A stretch of 64,000 nucleotides of DNA, from NCBI RefSeq assembly GCF_022539315.1, contig NC_066315.1, positions 50,449,174 through 50,513,173 on the forward strand. Direction: 5' to 3'. Source of the DNA: Serinus canaria (lineage: Eukaryota > Chordata > Aves > Passeriformes > Fringillidae). The notes below the pieces were generated by a model. That model was not told the origin of the DNA. It made no database searches and saw only the letters and a program-made list of their open reading frames with translations. Below are positions 47,092 through 59,441 of the stretch, piece after piece (within the stretch, counting starts at the first letter, position 1; every line of letters starts with the position of its first letter). The translations under genes were made by a program, and so were the position numbers.

Positions 47092-50000
47092 CTGATTTTT
47101 TGCTCCATTTCCTCTAACGACTCTTTCTTTACTATGTCAAGCTCTTGCTGATGTTCCTTTCGCAGAGTACGTATGTCTTTTTGAAGATTATTCACCTCTT
47201 TGCGTAGTTTCTGTTTCTCCCCTTCAGTCTCTTCCAGTTTAGTCTGTAAGTCCTTCTGCTGGTTCTGCATATCCACTAGTAACTTCTGCAGCTCCAAAAC
47301 AGATCTGGACTTTTCTTCAGCATTTTCCTCAAAAGCTTTCAGACTGTCATTTTTTTCACCCAACTGTTGCTGTAGACATTTTAGCTTTTCTTCATATCTT
47401 AAAGTCATATCTTCCTTCTCAATCTTAAGCACTTCCATTTTCTTCACTATATTATTTTCTAACTCTTTTATCTTCTGTTCTAAAGACTGACTGACTGCCT
47501 CCTTCTCCTGCATTTTTTTCTGTAAGTCTCCAATTATATTCTCCATATCAAGATATTTTTGTTCTTTAACTTTCAATTCTTCCCTACTGCTTGCTAAAAC
47601 ACTGCCACAACAAGCATGCTCATCCACTAACAATGAATATTTTTTGGTTTGCTCCTCAAGTTCTTTCCTGAGACTTTTTGTCCTAACCTGCTCTTCCTGA
47701 TGGCTCTTCTCAACACATTCTAGTTTTTTAAGGAGTTCTTTCTGTTTGTTTTGCAGTTCTAGATGACAGTCATTACTCTCTTGTTGTTCTTTCTCATACT
47801 TCTGTAATAATGCATCTTTTTCAGTTAAGCCCTTCTGTAACACCTGCATTTTCTCTTTGTATGTCTGTTGAACACTCTCAAGTAAGTTATTTTTTTCTTG
47901 TTCCACAGCAGCTTTTACACTCTCTACTTTTTCTAGCATCTCCTTCTCTAATTCTGTGGAATCTCTTGTTGACTTAATTTTTTCTTCTAAGGACTCAATT
48001 TTGGCTTCTCTCTCCTGTACTTTCTGCTCCAACTTTCTTAACTGATCATCCCTATCTTGCTTAAATTGCTGTTCCTTTTCTTCCATCTGAGACAGTAACT
48101 GCTTCCTAATAGAACCTATTTTTTGCTCTGCCTTCTTTTTCAGATCAGCTAGCTTAGTGCTGTTCTCTGCATTCAGTCTCTCTTCTAATTCTTTCAGTTC
48201 TTCCTCTTTCTTTTTAAGTATCACTGACTTCATTTGATCAAATTCCTTCTCCTTTGCTTCAAAATCAGCTTTCAGTGAACTTATTTGCTTTTCAAGATTA
48301 AGCACTTTTTCTTCAGCCTTCTCAAACCTATTCTCCTTTTCAAAAGCCACCTTCTCTGCCTGATGGAGTTGCCAAGCTATTTCTTTTTTCTCTGTGTTTT
48401 TTTGTTCATTACACTTTTTAAGTTCCTCCACCAAGGAATTATTTTCTAAGGTTTTCTGAGCAATGTCTTTTTCTAGTTCAGCAATTTTTGCTGCTTGTTT
48501 TTTTAACTTTGAAGCTAACTCACTTTCTTCCTCTTCCCTCCTGTTTTGCTTTTGTTCCAATTCACTTTTTAAACTATCAAGATTCCTGCTTTGTTTAGCC
48601 AGCTGTTCCTTCAGTTTATTTAGCTCTTCATCTTTTTTATTGGCTTCAGTATTGCTTAATTCAAGTTTGCTCTGCAAATCTTTGATAGTATCATGATTTT
48701 GTGTAAACTTGGTTTGTGCTTTCATCTTCCACTCTGACAGCTGGGCTGTGCAATGGTCTATCTGATCAAGAGCTGATGCTTTTTCTTGATTCAGCATCTC
48801 AACTCTGGATGATAATTCTTCTACTTGATTTAACAACTGCAACCGATCCTCTTGATATTGGTTGCTTAACAGAGATATGGCTGCTTCCTTCTCTCTTAAA
48901 GTTACTGTGCTTTCAAGTCTAACATTAAGGTCATTAACTGTTTTGTTGAGAGCAGACACTTCAGATTGGTTTTCCTGGAGTTCTTCCCTCACTGATGTGA
49001 CAGCATTGATATTTTCAGATAACTCTTTCCTCATCTGTGTTATGCAAGTTTCTTTCTCTGATGCTGCTTGCTGCTGATGCCCTCCCTCTTTTTGCAGTTG
49101 TTTATTTTCTGTTACAAGTCCTGCAATGTCAGTTCTCATGGACATAATTAAATTGTCCTTCTTCTGCAGTTCTTGCATTGACTTTTGCAAAGAAGTAGTA
49201 GAAGCAGAATGATGCTCTGTTATTTCCCTAAGTTGAGCTTCTAATTCAGTTATCTTACTTGTTTTGATTAATATTGCTTCTTTAACCTTTGCAGTTTGGC
49301 GCTCACAGTCTGCAATTTTACATGTTATTAGGCCAATTTTTTCATTGCATTTTTCAATTAATTCATTGCCTTTTATTTGCAATGAAGCTTCAGCATTCTT
49401 CCAAGCATCTAACTGGGCTGTAAGTTCTCCTGACAACCTTTTAAACTCAGTTTCTTTTAACCAAATTGACTCTATTTTTTTGTCATCATTTTCATTATCT
49501 TTATACTGAGAAGATAGCACAGTTTGGAGTTTTTCTTCAAGGATTCTCAGTGTATCAGCCAGCTCAGTAATTGTGGCTTTGTCCTTCTCTTCAACTGCCT
49601 TCTGTTTACTGCGTTGTTCCTGAAGTCCTGTCTGCTGTTTCAGAGACTGCTTAAGATCACTTTCCAGTTTTTTCAACTGTGTTTTCATGTCACTTTCCTT
49701 ATCTGACAAACCACTCACCTTAGCCACTGACTGCCTTAGCTGTTCTTGTAACTCCTTCAGGCATTCTTCCCTTTTCACTTGTTCTTTCTTCAGTTGGATT
49801 ATTTCTGTTCTAGAGTTCTCCTTTTCAGCACTGAAGATTAAAAGCTTCTGTTTCAGGTCTCCAATTTCCTGTTCTTTCTCTTGCAGTTCCATAGCATGTT
49901 GTTCCTTGAGCTCTTCAATCTGCTGATTAAGTTTCTTTTCCCAGCTTTGGATTACTTCTTCCAATTTCCTCATGTGGTCCTCAGCAAGACTGTCTAGTTG

Positions 50001-51170
50001 CTCTTTCTGATTAGATTCCAGTTTTGACACTGCATCATTAATTCCAGATGAGCTGGCATGTGCCATTTCCAAAATTTTAGTATTAAATTCACTCTCTTTC
50101 TGGCTGAATTCCAACTGCTTGTTTTCAAGCTCTTTTTTAAGTTTAGCTTCCTGCTCAGCAAGTTTACTTTTGAAAGTTTCCTGGATATCTTTTGATTTCT
50201 GTTTCATTTTCTCCACTTTCTTCTCCTGACATTTTAGTTTACTTTCATACTCTCCTTGTAAAGCACTAATTCTCTCCTCTGCAACTAACAGTTTCTGTTT
50301 AAGCTCTTCCACTTGCTTGTTCTGTAACTTCTTCATGTGCTCCATTTCATTTTCCTTCTCAGTCAGACTTCTCTTCATCTTATCAGCCTTTCTCTGTAGG
50401 TCCTTCAGTTGACATTCATACTGCTGTGTTAGAATGGTTATTTTCTGTACATTTTCGATTCTTTGCTCCTCTAGCTTCGCAGACACTTGGAAAAGTTCAG
50501 CCTCAGATCTTTCTGCAGATTCCTTCATTTTCCGTTCATGTGCTTTTAACTCCTCCAAATGTCTGTCCTTCTCCTCCAGTGATTGTTTGAGCTTGTTGAG
50601 TTCCTCTTTGAGTATCTTCTCAACACCTTGAATAGACATTTCATGCTCTTTTAACATTGTTTCAATCACTTCATTGTGCCGTTTCCTCTCTTCTTCCAAC
50701 TTTCCTTTCAATTCTTGCTTAGCTTCACACACTTTAATATTTAATTCTGAGAGCTCTTGCTCTAAATCATGACGTATTTTTAGTGCTTCTGATAGCTCAG
50801 AAGACAGTGCTTCTAATTCTGTTTGTTTCACATCAAGTTTTTCTAATGTTTTTTCATTCATCTCTTCTATGTGTGCACAGAAAATTGTTTCTTTCTCTTT
50901 TAAAATGGTTTGTATCTCTTGTTGTTGTTTCCCTCTTATTTCTTCTATTTCAGTTATTTGTTGTTGCTTTAAAATTTCAAGTTTTTCTGTCCAAAACTTT
51001 TCTTGCTGCTGTTTCACATTCTCTAGTTCTTTATTGTGTTTTTCAGCCATATCATTGATTTCCTTACTGTGCTGGGTTTTTTCAGATGCTATGAGAGTAT
51101 TTAATTCCTCCGACTGCTTTCTGTCATCTTGCAAATACTTTGCAAGAGAGCTTTCCAGTTCAAGAATCCT
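47092..51170 (-). CDS. GOLGA4: GOLGA4 giant coiled-coil exon (4,079 nt)
   Basis: A single uninterrupted reading frame of 1,359 codons plus two bases lies between acceptor TTCTAACAG|AGG and donor ATCAG|GTAAAT. It opens with RILELESSLAKYLQDD and ends EMEQKI plus a split Arg codon. It is almost wholly heptad-patterned and rich in Glu, Lys, Gln and Leu, with no membrane segment or catalytic motif, as expected for a long parallel coiled-coil tether. Landmarks shared with mammalian golgin-245 from memory include HIEEMNEKTLEKLDVKQTEL, EGGHQQQAASEKETCITQ and SEWKMKAQTKFTQ. It makes up most of the vesicle-capturing rod. The other frames here contain only shadow ORFs caused by biased codon composition. 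Identity is very secure; I did not see a frameshift. Confidence 0.97.
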
Positions 51171-51752
51171 CTGTTAGAATACAGTTTTAAAAGAACATGA
51201 ATATTCAAAAGGTAAAAATTTGATTAATCTTTTAAAAATCTTACCAGGTTCACATAACTCCAGGTTATTTATTCCATTATTTTTAGTGAATGTCAACTTC
51301 TTAAATAAGCTTTCCATTCATCTGGTTTGTTCTCATTTTTGCTTCTATTATGGAGAGTTAGCTAATTAATAAAAAACTCCCTATCTCACTACAGTGAAAA
51401 GAAACACAAAAAACTAAAAACAATGGAACTAATTCAAATAAAGTAAGTAGGGATATTTATGAGAGGTATGTTCACATTTTCTTCTTAAACTAAAGTACCA
51501 ACATATAGGATGAAAAATATAGGGAATTTACAATAGTATTATGGAGTTTTGTATGTGCCTATTGATTTATCATAATTCTACCTCCCATGGAAATGTTGCT
51601 GTAAAGCTTTAATGTTTCTTTAGGCAAAACTTTGAAACAAATATCTGGGAGTGGTGGAATAATGTACAAACTTGCATTAGCAGAAAATACAGTCTTACTT
51701 ATTACATAAAGCAATGAACACTTCAAAACCTTTAGCAAATTTTTTTGCTTAC

Positions 51753-53335
51753 TGTGGTGGTGCACTCCCCCCTCCTCTCAGGCTGCACTGATATCTGAGA
51801 AATGTTCGTTAGGCCTCGGCCTTGGAAAAAATAGTATCTGGACTCAGCTCTTCCCAAGCTTATCAAACACCCTGTCTATTCCCAGGAACTGCTGCTGTCT
51901 AACAAGCTCAGGTTTTCCCTACGAACAGCACTGGAAACTATTTTTCTTGCCTGAATGGCATAAAATCCCTGTTCTCACCCTATTAAAGAAAGTGCCAACA
52001 CAACTGTGGGCACGATGAAACATTGTTATGACTAAAGCCCACTCTCTAGTGATCTCATTAAACAGCAGTCCCAAAATGGGGCCCTTTGAGCTCTCCTGGA
52101 CCACAGCAGGCTGCAATCAGCCATCTCCCTCTAAGTGGGACACCTGTCAGAATAGTGCACTGTCAAGATTTTTGTACTTGGAGGATCGACAAAAAAAATT
52201 ATGATTACAGGGCCAACACCCTCACTCCTCAAGGCTCAACCCTTCACTTGTTGGGGAGGTGCAAAGGCATCCAAAGTGAGTATTTCACGTACCTTCAGGG
52301 GAATTTTTCACAGGCACCTTGCTGGCACTAACTGTTTATGTCTGTGTGCATTCACAGGAGCATATGCTATAGCAAAGCTAGGAGAAATGCTGCTTTCTTA
52401 GATTTTTGAGCACCTTAGGTATCTATGTATGTTAGACCTGTAATAAGGTTAAGTCATTGAGTTATAAGCTAAGTGGAATGCAGCTAAGTGTTTTCTTTGC
52501 TAAGTTGCTAATTTTAACTTATAGGTTAAATGCTGTTAAATGTTACTCCTTTCTTAAATTGTTAAGGTAACAATTGTTGTAAGCTGAGTTAGGCTTAAGT
52601 TGAGTGTGATTCCTTTGATAAATTGCTAGGTTTAAGGTATAATTTAAGTAAAAGTACTCTTAAGTTTGAGTGCTGTTAAACTTTTACGCCATATTCCTTT
52701 TCATCTGTGCTCTCACTGTCCTTTTATCACACACAGCCCCTAGACAGTTCCCTGTGGTGGTGTTCACAGGGGTCCCAGGAAGAGATGAGAATGTTGACTC
52801 CATGTTGAAGGCTGATTTATTATTTTATGATATATATTATATTAAAACTATAGTAAAAGAATAGAAGAAAGGATTTCATCAGAAGGCTTGCAAGCAAAGG
52901 AAAAGAAAGAAATGATAATAAAATCTTGTGACTGACCACACAGTCTGAGACAGCTGGACTGTGATTGGCTATTAATTAGAAACAGCCACATGAGACCAAT
53001 CAAAGATGCACCTGTTGCACTCCACAGCAGCAGATAATTATTGTTTACATTTTGTTCCTGAGACCTCTCAGCTTCTCAGGAGAAAAAATTGTAAGGAAAG
53101 GATTTTTCATAAAATGTGTCTGTGACAGTTCCCAGTTCAATTCTGTTTGATTTCCTGGATTTTGTTTGGTTTTGTTGTTGCTTGTTTTTCCTTAGTGTGT
53201 TTTAACTGTCCTCTAAGTAGTAGACTGAATCTTGCACATGAACTTTGTTGTGCTGCTGCTTAATATTAAATCTAGTTTTCACTGATAGCCTTGCTGCTGA
53301 TTTTCTTAAGGGATCTCAAATACTCATTTGTAACA
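51753..53335 (+). mobile_element. Solo LTR (about 1.2 kb) split by a younger LTR
   Basis: The element starts TGTGGTGGTGCACTCC and ends CATTTGTAACA. The flanks CTTAC (51748-51752) and CTTAA (53336-53340) are a likely 5-bp target-site duplication with one change, as expected for ERVL. With the 375-bp insertion and its duplicated 6 bp removed, it is about 1,202 bp. The T-rich 3' part with CTTAATATTAAATCTAG resembles passerine ERVL LTRs from memory. Orientation is tentative. Confidence 0.7.
52753..53127 (-). mobile_element. Solo LTR, same strand as GOLGA4, nested
   Basis: A 375-bp LTR reads TGTCACAGACACATTTTATG at its minus-strand start and ends CACCACA. A perfect 6-bp duplication GTTCCC flanks it (52747-52752, 53128-53133). 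Minus-strand AATAAA is at 52821-52816, downstream of a CCAATCACAG-type promoter box near 52970. I recognise it as an abundant songbird class II LTR. It is sense to GOLGA4, unlike most LTRs in these introns. Confidence 0.92.
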
Positions 53336-53514
53336 CTTAAGTATCCTTATAAACATTTGTAAGGTAGCAGTACCCAGAAATTAAACATCGTGAAATTTAA
53401 CTCCTCTTTATAACATACCTAAAAATTAAATAAATGGATACAAATTCATATCCCACACAATGCTATAAAGCGAATGTATTTCTATATTTTGCTGATGCCT
53501 AAAGTTTTAGTTTT

Positions 53515-53925
53515 CATATTTGTCGGATTCTGCGCTGCCTAGGTGTGTAGCTTTGAGCTTCATATTAAGTGATAGTAAGTACTCTTCACAGAGTAGGTAG
53601 ACAAAACAATCCTTTTCCAGCTTGAGACCAAGGACAACCATTACAAGTTTCAGGTCCAAAAAGCATAAACAACTGTGGACTGAAGAGAGAAAACAAGATG
53701 AATGGGACTTCATAATCTGCAGCTGTAATGGACAATTAACCCCAATATGCAAATGGATAAAAGTGGGAAACCTTGTGGCCAATTTGTGTCCATCTTGGGG
53801 GCAGCCCTGGCCAGGCTCTTGTATTGCCCATGGTGTATCCTTTTAAGGCCTTTTAATAAATACCTACTTTATTCTCTTAGCTCTGTCTAGTCTCTGTTCC
53901 AGATCAGCCTCTCAAGGCATCAAGC
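53515..53925 (+). mobile_element. LTR fragment, antisense to GOLGA4
   Basis: The segment has the promoter-like CCTTTTAAGGCC near 53840 and AATAAATACC at about 53855. It lies in a passerine-LTR-like context (CTGCAGCTGTAATGGACAAT, ATGCAAATGGATAAAAG). The ends are estimated from TG...CA candidates, and no target-site duplication was found. Confidence 0.6.
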
Positions 53926-54091
53926 CACCTAATCTTAAAAAAAAACTAGGGGCTGCAGAATAGCATGGCAATATATTAAACTTATGTCATTTTAATCCCA
54001 CAAAACCCAATCACAACAAATTACCATTTGTAAACTTGTCACAGTTAAATACGTACTTGTAAATGCTTAGTCTTTTGGAATCTTTACTCAC

Positions 54092-54247
54092 AGTTCTACA
54101 AGTCTCTAACTCTTGATGCACCTTCTCAACTTTCTTGTCACACTCAGACTGGATGGCTTTCTTCTGCAGCTCTAATTCTTCTAAGGCTAGAGATTCTTGC
54201 TGCTCTTGCTCTTGAAGGACTTTTAAACACTCACTCTGATTTTTTTC
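54092..54247 (-). CDS. GOLGA4: GOLGA4 coiled-coil exon preceding the giant exon
   Basis: This 156-nt, phase 0/0 exon encodes 52 residues. The segment QEQEQQESLALEELELQKKA is strongly conserved with the mammalian golgin-245 rod as I know it. The acceptor is CATGCAG|GAA and the donor ACT|GTGAGT. The downstream intron (54091-51171) holds two nested LTRs and a separate LTR. Confidence 0.93.
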
Positions 54248-54538
54248 CTGCATGAAGAAGAACAACTAAACAATAAACTATAAAGATAGTCATCACACCT
54301 TCAAGAACATTATGATCAGATATTTCAAGTAAATAGGAGTCATATACTAATCACCTTTATTTTCTACACAAAAACAAATGGAGATTGTATTCAATTTGTG
54401 AAATATAACTGCAACAAATCACTTGCTTTTCTTGGAAACCCCTTGTGATAATGATGAGTAATGTGATGATTGACTCTCACAATTAACAGACAAATATCAT
54501 GTATATAGGTTAAGAAAAGTTTTATAGATTTATAGTTA

Positions 54539-54900
54539 TGTTTTACCCCCTTTGTTGTTATCAAGGGACATCTGGGGTTGGGACATCTGGGAGGGTCGGC
54601 TTGTCACTATGACGACATCTGACCTCCAATCAGGATTTGAAGAAGTAAACTCCAACACTGGACAGTGAAGAAGGTGGACAGTGAAGAAGGAGTAGATGGA
54701 CAGAATTGTGGGATGGGCTAAAGGGTTAAAAGGCAAAATCTCCATTGTGTGGGTGAGCACATGGTGGGGAAAATTTTCTCTATTCGGTCTTCTGTTGATT
54801 TTTTATAAGGTTTAATAAACCTTTCTAAATTTATGAAAAGTGAGTAGCCATTTCCCACACCCGTTGTCTTTGCATGAAAAACCTTCCATTTTGGTTTGTT
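54539..54900 (+). mobile_element. LTR, antisense to GOLGA4
   Basis: It starts TGTTTTACCCCC. A GGTTAAAAGGC TATA-like motif is near 54725 and AATAAACC near 54811. The 3' boundary is unclear because another LTR-like segment follows directly. Confidence 0.6.
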
Positions 54901-55852
54901 TACCACTATTAATTGAGAATAACATCTGAGAGGAATTGCTGGGAGTTGGGTTTTGGCTTGGTTTTTGGTTTTTTTTTTTTTTTTTCCTGTTCCTTCCTTG
55001 TTATTTCTGGAATTTTGTTCCCATTGAGTTGCTAATAAGCACTGATGGCAGAGAGAGGGAAACTACTTAGGGTTTTTTGGGGAGGTTTTTTTTTCTTTCT
55101 GGCTGGGGGAAGGGGCTGGGTGCAGCTCCTAGAGCCACTGCTCTTGGGGAAAGGAATTCCACTGCTGCTGCCAGAGCCTGGCCCACAGCTGCTTCTTCTA
55201 CCGTGGGGTGAGTCTCTGCTCATGAGAACAGCCACTGAACTGGGACCTTATTAACACCTACCTCACTAAAAAGGATACCTATCACCACCTGGTCAGATGC
55301 CGGGATCCTGAGCTCAGCTCTCCCTGCCCTGCTGGGAGCCCCTCACCCTCTGCCTGCCGAGACATCCTGCCAGCCCAGGTTGCTGCTTTCCAAGAGTCCT
55401 GCTAGGGGCACAGTAACTGGCTGCCCCAAGGGCTTGTGAAGCAAAGCCTCTCTTCCACTCCTTCCCGTCTTCAGACAAAAGCCACCATTGCCACGTGCTC
55501 CCCAAGCCCACACCAGAGCGCCCCCTGCACCCATGGGGTGCACCTGGCCTGTCCACTGGGAGCCAACAGCGCCCCTGCCGGCTGTGACTGTAACGACACC
55601 AAAGGGGGAAGTGCCGCTGCCAAAAGGCTGTCGTCCGGTCCCGGATTCTGTTTGTTGTTAATGCTGTAGTTGTTGTTGCTTGTTTGCTATATTATACATA
55701 CTAGTAAAGAACTGTTATTCCTATTCCCATATCTTTGCCTGAGAGCCCCTTAATTTCACAATTCTAATAATTTGTAGGGAGGGGGTTTACATTCTCCATT
55801 CCAAGGGAGGCTTTTTCTGCCTTCCCTAGCAGACACCACTCTTGTAAACCAA
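54901..55852. mobile_element. Long LTR-like element abutting the previous LTR
   Basis: A T-rich start (54968-54987 poly-T) leads into GC-rich sequence and ends TTCTCCATTCCAAGGGAGG... AAACCAAGACA. Its minus-strand reading starts TGTCTTGGTTT, which I recall as the start of a common songbird LTR. Orientation is therefore uncertain. The several short ORFs here have no domain. Confidence 0.6.
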
Positions 55853-56180
55853 GACAGGTCTGTTCTCACTTGATTCCACTGCTAAGATATTTTTAAGCTT
55901 GTTTCTTACAATTAAGGAAGTAACCTCTGAAACAGGTAGAAAAATATACTTGGGACAGGTTTGTCAAAGTCTCTCAATCCTAGTCACTATCCATCACAGA
56001 GGGGCACAAAAACCAATCCGCTATTTGTAACAGATATATTGAGATGATATATATACATATATGTTACATATATATCAACTATTTAGTCAAAATTACATTA
56101 TTATTGGATTACTGTTCAGGAAAAAGTGCAAAGAATTCCAACAATTCTTCCCAGTCTGATCCCTAAGAAATTTTTTTTCT

Positions 56181-56269
56181 GATGTCAAATGCTATGAATA
56201 GTTAACCTTGTTAACTATTAACAAGGTTAACTATTCATAGCATTTGACATCTAATGCTATGAATAGTTT
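56181..56269. repeat. Perfect 33-bp hairpin plus third direct copy
   Basis: The arms 56181-56213 and 56219-56251 are exact complements around ACTAT (56214-56218). A further 16-bp direct copy of part of the left arm (AATGCTATGAATAGTT) follows at 56254-56269. It lies in the GOLGA4 intron about 350 bp from the exon at 56616-56747. Confidence 0.96.
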
Positions 56270-56615
56270 ACTCTAGTTCCTGGGCCTGAATGCCAGTGAT
56301 CCACAGAAAGATACTATAAAGCAAATCTAAAAAAATTTCAAAAAAATAAATAGTTTCCAGAAGATACAGCTGAGCACTGACAGTGGTATCATTACTAAGT
56401 TATTACTATTACTACTATAAGTTATCATTACTCAGTATGGATCATTGCAGCTGCTTTCTTATCATGTTGCTGAAGTCTCTGAGCTATTTGACTTTTGGAA
56501 AGAACTCCTATCTTTGAGCACAGGAGGACTCTCACTGTGGAATAGTGTCAACTCCAGGCTTCTAATCCCAACTCACATTTAGAGAAATGTCTTTTTATGC
56601 ATTAGGTTTACTTAC

Positions 56616-56747
56616 AAGAGCTGCCTTCATCTTCTCCTGGAATACCTTTTCTTGAGCCTGTAATCTCTCATTTAACTCCTGATCTTTGGTAGCCAGTTCT
56701 TTTTTATGGATTTTTTCTAGTTCAGCAACTCGTTCCTCTGAAGATTT
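56616..56747 (-). CDS. GOLGA4: GOLGA4 coiled-coil exon
   Basis: This symmetric 132-nt exon encodes 44 residues, from KSSEERVAELEKIHKKELAT to FQEKMKAAL. It is bounded by TTCACAG acceptor and CTT|GTAAGT donor on the minus strand. Its phase (0/0) fits both neighbours. The peptide is continuous heptad coiled coil, part of the golgin rod. The surrounding introns hold a perfect 33-bp hairpin (56181-56251) and LTR material. Confidence 0.93.
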
Positions 56748-57764
56748 CTGTGAATCAAAGTCAGAAAAAACTAATTTCGAAATATTAACTAACAAAACAC
56801 TTTCTATTTTTTCTTAATTAGAAAATAGTGCAGACAGACAGAAGAAACTGGAACCACCTCTTTGCTCTCTTTGAATAAATTATGATCACTTGGAGTGCTT
56901 AATATTAAGCCCTGACATTTCTTATTTTCAAGCTTTAAATTATCCATCTTCCTTCTCAAGTCTTTCATAGTTCTACTAAAGACACATAGTTGTTTCTAAA
57001 GACTCTTCTTCCAAGGCAAACTTGGTGGTTTCAGTTCAAACATGATAATACATTGGAAAAGGAACTTTTTTGTAGCTTTCCCAGTATTCTTATTTTATGA
57101 GCCAGAAAGTCAAGTGGTGATACTCTGTGTAGACAGTTATCTACAACCTACATATGTGCTTTATTTAAGAATAATGTGAAGCATGTCAGTGGTCCCCTTA
57201 AAGCATCACTGTATTCTCTTAGAAAAATTAATACCATTGTGAATATCATTACAAGAACTGTAACTTAAGGATGTTCAAATTTACAGCTTTGCAAGGCAGG
57301 TGAAGTATTCCAGCAATTCCTAACTAAATACACCAGAAGAAGCAAATTATAGAAACTTTTAACCCGCAAACAATATGGCAATAAGTTCTTAAACATTTAC
57401 TTAGCTGGGATAATGATTAGAAGCTAAAAGTCATTAAAACCCAAGATCCTGATGGAGATGTGTGAGCTTCCTGCCATTAATGTTTTCTTGTCTCTATTTA
57501 AAGTCTCAAGTATACTTTTAATAAACAATTTTATTAAATACTGTGAAGCAAAGAATAATATTATTTATTTTTATGTGCCATTAATGAACTGATTTAAATT
57601 GCTGAAGCAAAACAAGTATGAAGAGTTTTCTGCTTTTCATGAAGTAAATATTTAATCACAGAAAATAATTTTTATCAGTTTTATTAACTAGCAAAAGCTT
57701 TATAACAGAGTTCTGTCATACTGATATATTTTATAAAATGGCTTAACTGTAATAAAGTTTTTAC

Positions 57765-57943
57765 CTTCATAATCTCAACCACCTCTTGTTTCACTCTGGT
57801 TAATTCCCGTTGAAGATTTACTCTCTCTTCTTCACTTGCCTTTTCTATTGCTTTAATTTTTTCATCCATTTCTATTTGCAGTTTTTTCCGGGCTTCCTCT
57901 GTCTTTTGGGCAAGACTTACAGCCTTCTCAAGCTCTTCAAAAG
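57765..57943 (-). CDS. GOLGA4: GOLGA4 coiled-coil exon (most 5' exon in window)
   Basis: This 179-nt exon encodes two bases of a split codon and then 59 residues, starting FEELEKAVSLAQKTEEARKK and ending VKQEVVEIMK. The acceptor follows a long pyrimidine run on the minus strand, and the donor is AAG|GTAAAA. The heptad-rich, Glu/Lys-rich peptide matches what I know of golgin-245 upstream of its giant exon. Golgin-245 is a trans-Golgi tether anchored by Arl1 through its C-terminal GRIP domain and captures incoming vesicles along its coiled-coil rod. The exon's first base pair completes a codon begun in an upstream exon that I could not find between 57944 and 64000, so that intron is probably longer than 6 kb. 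Confidence 0.93.
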
Positions 57944-58935
57944 CTGAGAAGAAAAAAAAAATTATATGATAATTGAGAAATATCTATATATTTTGATAGA
58001 AGAATTTCACAAAAAGAATAGAATTAACTTAGGAATTAACCAAGAATTCACATGTTTATTTTCTAGAAAGGAAAGAGAACTGACAAATAGATGTGAATTT
58101 CTTCCAATACATCCTATATCTTCTATTTCTTTGCCTAAAATCACTATGAAATGCATAAACCATATTAATGAATGAACTATAACACTCCTCTTCTGCCTAA
58201 ACCTTCTGAGTAAACTTTGAAGAAGTGGAAAATAGCTGCACAAAGAAAGGTAACTCACACTGAAACAAGCAGACAGAAACAAACCAAGAATGACTACTAT
58301 GCAAGTCAGTTATTAGCAGGTCATGAAGAGTTTCTCCTGAATAGAACACTAATGTATAATATCAGACATTTTATATTCCGAAGAGTAATTCCAAACTGTA
58401 AAACCTAGAGAATCATTTCTTTAAACTGTGTTTCATAGAGTCCACAGAGATGGCTTTGCTAATTTCATTATCTCACTACTTACATTTAATGTACACTTGT
58501 ATCAGTGTAGTAGCTGACTATCTGGCACTTCTAACTTCACAAATAAAATTCAAAAATAAAAAAATTAAAAGTTAAGATTTGCTCCCAGAAAACTTGAATA
58601 GCTGTAAGTTGTTTCAAAAGAACACTCAAGCTGCAGTGTTGAGATTTATTTACTCTTGCTCAGGATGCACAAATCCACTGAAACACATTTTTAATTTACA
58701 AAATAGAAGCAATAATTCCACAGCTTCATCTCATGCTAAGGAGAAGTAGTCTAACATGCTTTATTCACCTCACAGATGATAATTTAGATATAAAAAGAAA
58801 GGAAATAAATTGCAATATTGTGAGCTTGTTTATTTATTCAATACCCCTAAAATTCACTACAACCGATGTCAGAGTCTATACAGAATCACACAAGACTAGA
58901 GTTCAATCATTATTAGGGAAATCTCTTTTCCTGAA
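57944..58935 (-). other. GOLGA4: GOLGA4 intron sequence
   Basis: No exon or element recognised. The acceptor-side pyrimidine run begins at 57944. Confidence 0.5.
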
Positions 58936-59441
58936 TGGATCATGAATGTGGAAAACTGTGGAGGACGGTAAACTGGCTGGGGAAAAGCTTACCACACTCC
59001 CTTGGAGAGACAACCCTTAAGCAGCAACCTCCCCGGTCATGGTGAGGAAAAAAGCTTTCCAAAGAATGCATTGTTGCCATATGTTGATTCTATGTATCCT
59101 ATTGGCCCTTCCCCTTTGTTCCACCCCTGTGCTCTCCTCTCATTCATTCTGGTGTTCTGCCCCACCCCTCGCTATCCCTATATAAACCCCTGCTCTCTCT
59201 GCCTGAGAGAGTTCTTCATCCCTGGACTCCTTTGCGGTAGGAGCTCAATAAAGACCCTCCGTGCAACCCCATACAAAGACTCCGTCCCTTCCTTCTGCAT
59301 TGCTCGTGGCTGAAATCACCTGAGAGCTGAAATCTCTCGGCAAGGGTGAGACGCGCTGGTGCACCCAACACTTCGTCTTAAAGACGTTCCTCTGGGAAGG
59401 CTGTGGCACTCTACCACCTCTGCCTGCTGCAACAGAAAACC
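58936..59441 (+). mobile_element. Solo LTR in GOLGA4 intron, antisense
   Basis: TATATAAA at 59179-59186 and AATAAA at 59247-59252 mark U3/R. The flanking CCTGAA (58930-58935, 59442-59447) may be a 6-bp duplication, but the element would then end ACC and not CA. An alternative end is CAACA at 59434. The family is not identified. Confidence 0.7.

Noticed and set aside
47200..51177. Plus-strand Ser/Phe/Cys-rich ORFs over the giant exon
   Set aside because: They are antisense shadows of a Glu/Lys-rich coding frame.
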